From positions 248,001 through 312,000 of the forward strand of contig NZ_JAAXMM010000003.1 of NCBI RefSeq assembly GCF_012276985.1: a DNA stretch of 64,000 bases. Direction: 5' to 3'. The notes below the pieces were generated by a model. The model ran no database searches, was not told the origin of the DNA, and worked only from the letters and a program-made list of their open reading frames with translations. Made by a program: the position numbers and the translations under genes. The DNA comes from Agrobacterium sp. a22-2. Lineage in GTDB: Bacteria > Pseudomonadota > Alphaproteobacteria > Rhizobiales > Rhizobiaceae. Each line of letters begins with the position of its first letter. Within the stretch, counting starts at the first letter, position 1. Shown piece after piece: positions 61,986 through 64,000 of this stretch.

Positions 61986-64000
61986 GAGGTGGCCTCCGGG
62001 TCGTTGCCGACGATCAGCAGTTCGAATGTTACGCCGACGGGATTGTCGCCGTGCTTCAATCGGCCGTGGAAGATCGCGCCGTCGACATCGACGACGGCCA
62101 CGTCGAGAGTGGCACGAGGCCCATTGCCGGTCGTCTCGACGAGGCCGCTTTCGATCTCGATTTCGGTGGCGATGCAGGGTATCCGGCTTCCGTTTTCGAA
62201 CACCGGCTCATAGATGCTGCCGATCCCGAAGATCCGGGCCTCCTTGATGGCATGGTGTCGGCAGGCGGTTTCGATGGTAGTGCAAATGTCCTCGTTCGGC
62301 CGCACCCGCAAAAACAGGCCGCCGCCTTCGACCGGATCTCCCTGGACCGAGAAGAGCGTGAAATTGGTTTCGGGATCCGGCAGGCCCTCGAACAGGGCCG
62401 TGGTGCTGCCGAAACCCGTCACCGCGATCGGCTGTTCGATCACGCAGTCGAACGGCAGCATGTGCCCCATGCGGACGCCGTCCTCGCCCGTGTCCCACAG
62501 GCCGTGGCAATGCAGGAACGGCGCCCCGTCGCGTCGGCCGACGATCGCGGTCGCCTTGATGATCGATGCGCCGTTCTTTGGCGCAAAGGTGTCGCTGTAC
62601 CAGGCGGCATGATCCTTGTCGGAGGCAAGGGCGGGCAGAACATAGCGATAGGGAGAGCAGGAACCACCTTGCAACGACAGAACGCCGCCCACGCAGCCGG
62701 CCTCGGCAAACATCCGCGCCACGGCTGCCATGACGGTCTGGCCGGGCTGCAGGGATCCGGAGATCGGCTTGAGCCTGGTCGACACCGCCTCCCAACGCTC
62801 GGGCACTTCCGGGCCGGGATGGACGATGCGGCGGCCATCGAGACTGCCGGCCCGGCCTGCCGGTCTGGCACCCGCGTCATAGTCGCCCCGCTTTTCCACT
62901 TCCTCTCGGATCAGCTTCTTGGTGATTTTGCCATAGGCCGATTTGGGCAGGGCATCCCAGAACAGGTAGCGCTTCGGCAGTTTGTAGCGTGCCATCTTGC
63001 CGTCGAGATGGCCGGCCAGATCCGCCTCGCTGACCGCTGCGCCCGGCCTTGCGACGCAGACCGCCAGGCCGACTTCGCCCCAGAGCGGGTCCGGCATGCC
63101 AAGCACGGCCACTTCGCTGATGGCCGGATGGGTCAGGATCTTCTCCTCGATCTCGCGCGGATAGACGTTCGAGCCGCCGGAAATATACATGTCGGAAGCC
63201 CGGCCGGTGATGTAGAGATAACCCTCGTTATCGACATGACCGAGATCGCCGGTCCGGAACCAGCCGTTGCGGAACGCCTTGGCGTTGGCCTCCGGATTGT
63301 CGTAATAGCCGGCAAAGACGGCCGGACCGATGCAGCAGATTTCGCCGGTCTCGAACGGCTGAACCTCTTCGCCCGTATCGTTCTGGATGGAGATCTGGAT
63401 GCCGGTGCGTGCCGGCCCACAGGTACCGATCTTCACGCCGTCGCCGTCTTCGGCCGAGTGCTGGGCCGGCGCGAGAACGGTGATATTGCCCGTCACCTCG
63501 CCAAGCCCGAAATATTGCACGATGACCGGCCCAAGCGTCCTCAGCGCCCGTTTCTGGTCTTCGCGATACATCGGCGCGCCGGCATAGATGACGTAGCGCA
63601 GCGAGGAGTGGTCGTATTGTTCGACGGCCGGATGCTCCACCAGCAGTTTCAGGATGGTCGGCACGGTGAACATGGTGGAGACCTGCCACCGTTCGATCAA
63701 TTGCCAGGCGGCATCGATGTCGAAGCGTTCCGTCGGCAGCAGGATGGTCTTGACGCCCTTGGCCACCTGCGTGAGCTGGTGGACGCCGGCGCCATGGGAC
63801 AGGGGCGCCACGACCAGGGCCGCATCACTCGAGGTCAGCCCCGGCATCAGGTCGCACAGGTGGTTGTTGATCACGAAGGCAAGCTGGCCATGGGTCAGCA
63901 CGGAGGCCTTGGGGCGTCCTGTCGTGCCGGAGGTGAAGAAGAACCAGCAGGGATCGTCGCGCTCGACGTTGGCCTCGACCGTCCGCTGTCCGCGATGCTC
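61982..64000 (-). CDS. Acyl-CoA ligase fused to tandem PPC/DUF296-like domains (5' end outside window)
   Basis: A partial gene of at least 672 residues whose 5' end lies beyond 64000. The visible N-part is an ANL-family AMP-binding ligase: FFTSGTTGRPKAS (P-loop, at the window edge), YFGLGEVTGN, GWFRTGDLGHVD, and KSAYGKITKKL with the catalytic Lys. After a 35-residue linker come two related domains of about 130 residues each (SGSLQPGQTVMAAVARMF to FTLFSVQG with HCHGLW and GHMLPF; then LRVRPNEDICTTIETAC to ELLIVG), resembling the PPC/DUF296 fold. It is one continuous frame with no stop between ligase and PPC parts. It is translationally coupled to the downstream SDR. The fusion is unusual; the acyl substrate is unknown. 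Confidence 0.82.
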   Translation of the reverse strand, partial: EHRGQRTVEANVERDDPCWFFFTSGTTGRPKASVLTHGQLAFVINNHLCDLMPGLTSSDAALVVAPLSHGAGVHQLTQVAKGVKTILLPTERFDIDAAWQLIERWQVSTMFTVPTILKLLVEHPAVEQYDHSSLRYVIYAGAPMYREDQKRALRTLGPVIVQYFGLGEVTGNITVLAPAQHSAEDGDGVKIGTCGPARTGIQISIQNDTGEEVQPFETGEICCIGPAVFAGYYDNPEANAKAFRNGWFRTGDLGHVDNEGYLYITGRASDMYISGGSNVYPREIEEKILTHPAISEVAVLGMPDPLWGEVGLAVCVARPGAAVSEADLAGHLDGKMARYKLPKRYLFWDALPKSAYGKITKKLIREEVEKRGDYDAGARPAGRAGSLDGRRIVHPGPEVPERWEAVSTRLKPISGSLQPGQTVMAAVARMFAEAGCVGGVLSLQGGSCSPYRYVLPALASDKDHAAWYSDTFAPKNGASIIKATAIVGRRDGAPFLHCHGLWDTGEDGVRMGHMLPFDCVIEQPIAVTGFGSTTALFEGLPDPETNFTLFSVQGDPVEGGGLFLRVRPNEDICTTIETACRHHAIKEARIFGIGSIYEPVFENGSRIPCIATEIEIESGLVETTGNGPRATLDVAVVDVDGAIFHGRLKHGDNPVGVTFELLIVGNDPEATS

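Overview
The window looks like chromosome or chromid sequence from an alphaproteobacterium of the order Rhizobiales, most likely a Rhizobiaceae member (Rhizobium/Agrobacterium/Shinella-like). The signs are high-GC coding DNA with long antisense open frames, many ABC and TRAP uptake operons, GntR/FCD, LacI and AraC regulators, a thiC-O-S-G-E operon under a TPP riboswitch, a DUF1127 mini-protein, and a small RNA with repeated CCUCCUCCC loops of the kind known from rhizobial and Rhodobacter sRNAs. I see no tRNA or rRNA gene, CRISPR array, transposase or phage gene, so the region reads as ordinary metabolic backbone with a few unusual islets.

Layout. 1-1861: a GntR repressor divergent from a sugar-type ABC ATPase, with a palindrome between them. 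1953-3686: a two-gene unit of a C39-like cysteine peptidase and a D-Ala-D-Ala ligase, with two palindromes upstream. 3888-11874: a divergent catabolic locus (kdgD, a short mannonate-dehydratase-like enzyme, a GntR repressor, and a five-gene peptide/opine-type ABC transporter) whose promoters share ATCATATG palindromes. 12029-15909: an AraC regulator followed by a two-subunit molybdenum hydroxylase (IorAB type). 15977-24264: an eight-gene operon (GntR, TRAP transporter, two Zn dehydrogenases, UxuA, and an UxuB/UxaB-type reductase) that would take an L-gulonate/L-galactonate-type acid to 2-keto-3-deoxygluconate. 24461-28164: an RTX calcium-binding protein divergent from a LytS/LytTR two-component pair. 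28167-32039: a bufferin RiPP locus (bufABCD) divergent from its probable ECF sigma/anti-sigma pair SigF-NrsF.

32139-40235: a RecQ-type helicase, a LacI regulator, and a phosphodiesterase plus Ugp-type ABC importer operon. 40494-40648: an intergenic sRNA locus with four stem-loops, each displaying an anti-Shine-Dalgarno motif. 40975-44557: an EF-hand protein and a DevABC/MacAB-like exporter. 45461-50871: a dppABCDF-type operon. 50882-55530: thiamine biosynthesis with its riboswitch. 55645-60567: a GAF-PAS-GGDEF-EAL protein divergent from a chemoreceptor. 60932-64000: DUF1127, an SDR, and an acyl-CoA ligase fused to two PPC/DUF296-like domains, cut by the window end.

The most interesting items are the bufferin/SigF locus with two matching GTAAC-N17-CGnA promoters, the four-loop anti-SD sRNA locus, the peptidase-Ddl pair with its own operators, and the ligase-PPC fusion. 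Three genes for abundant products (bufA, dctP, dppA) are each followed by a stable hairpin without a U-tract, which suggests a shared way of uncoupling first-gene expression from the rest of the operon. All functions are read from sequence features and family knowledge; no database search was run.
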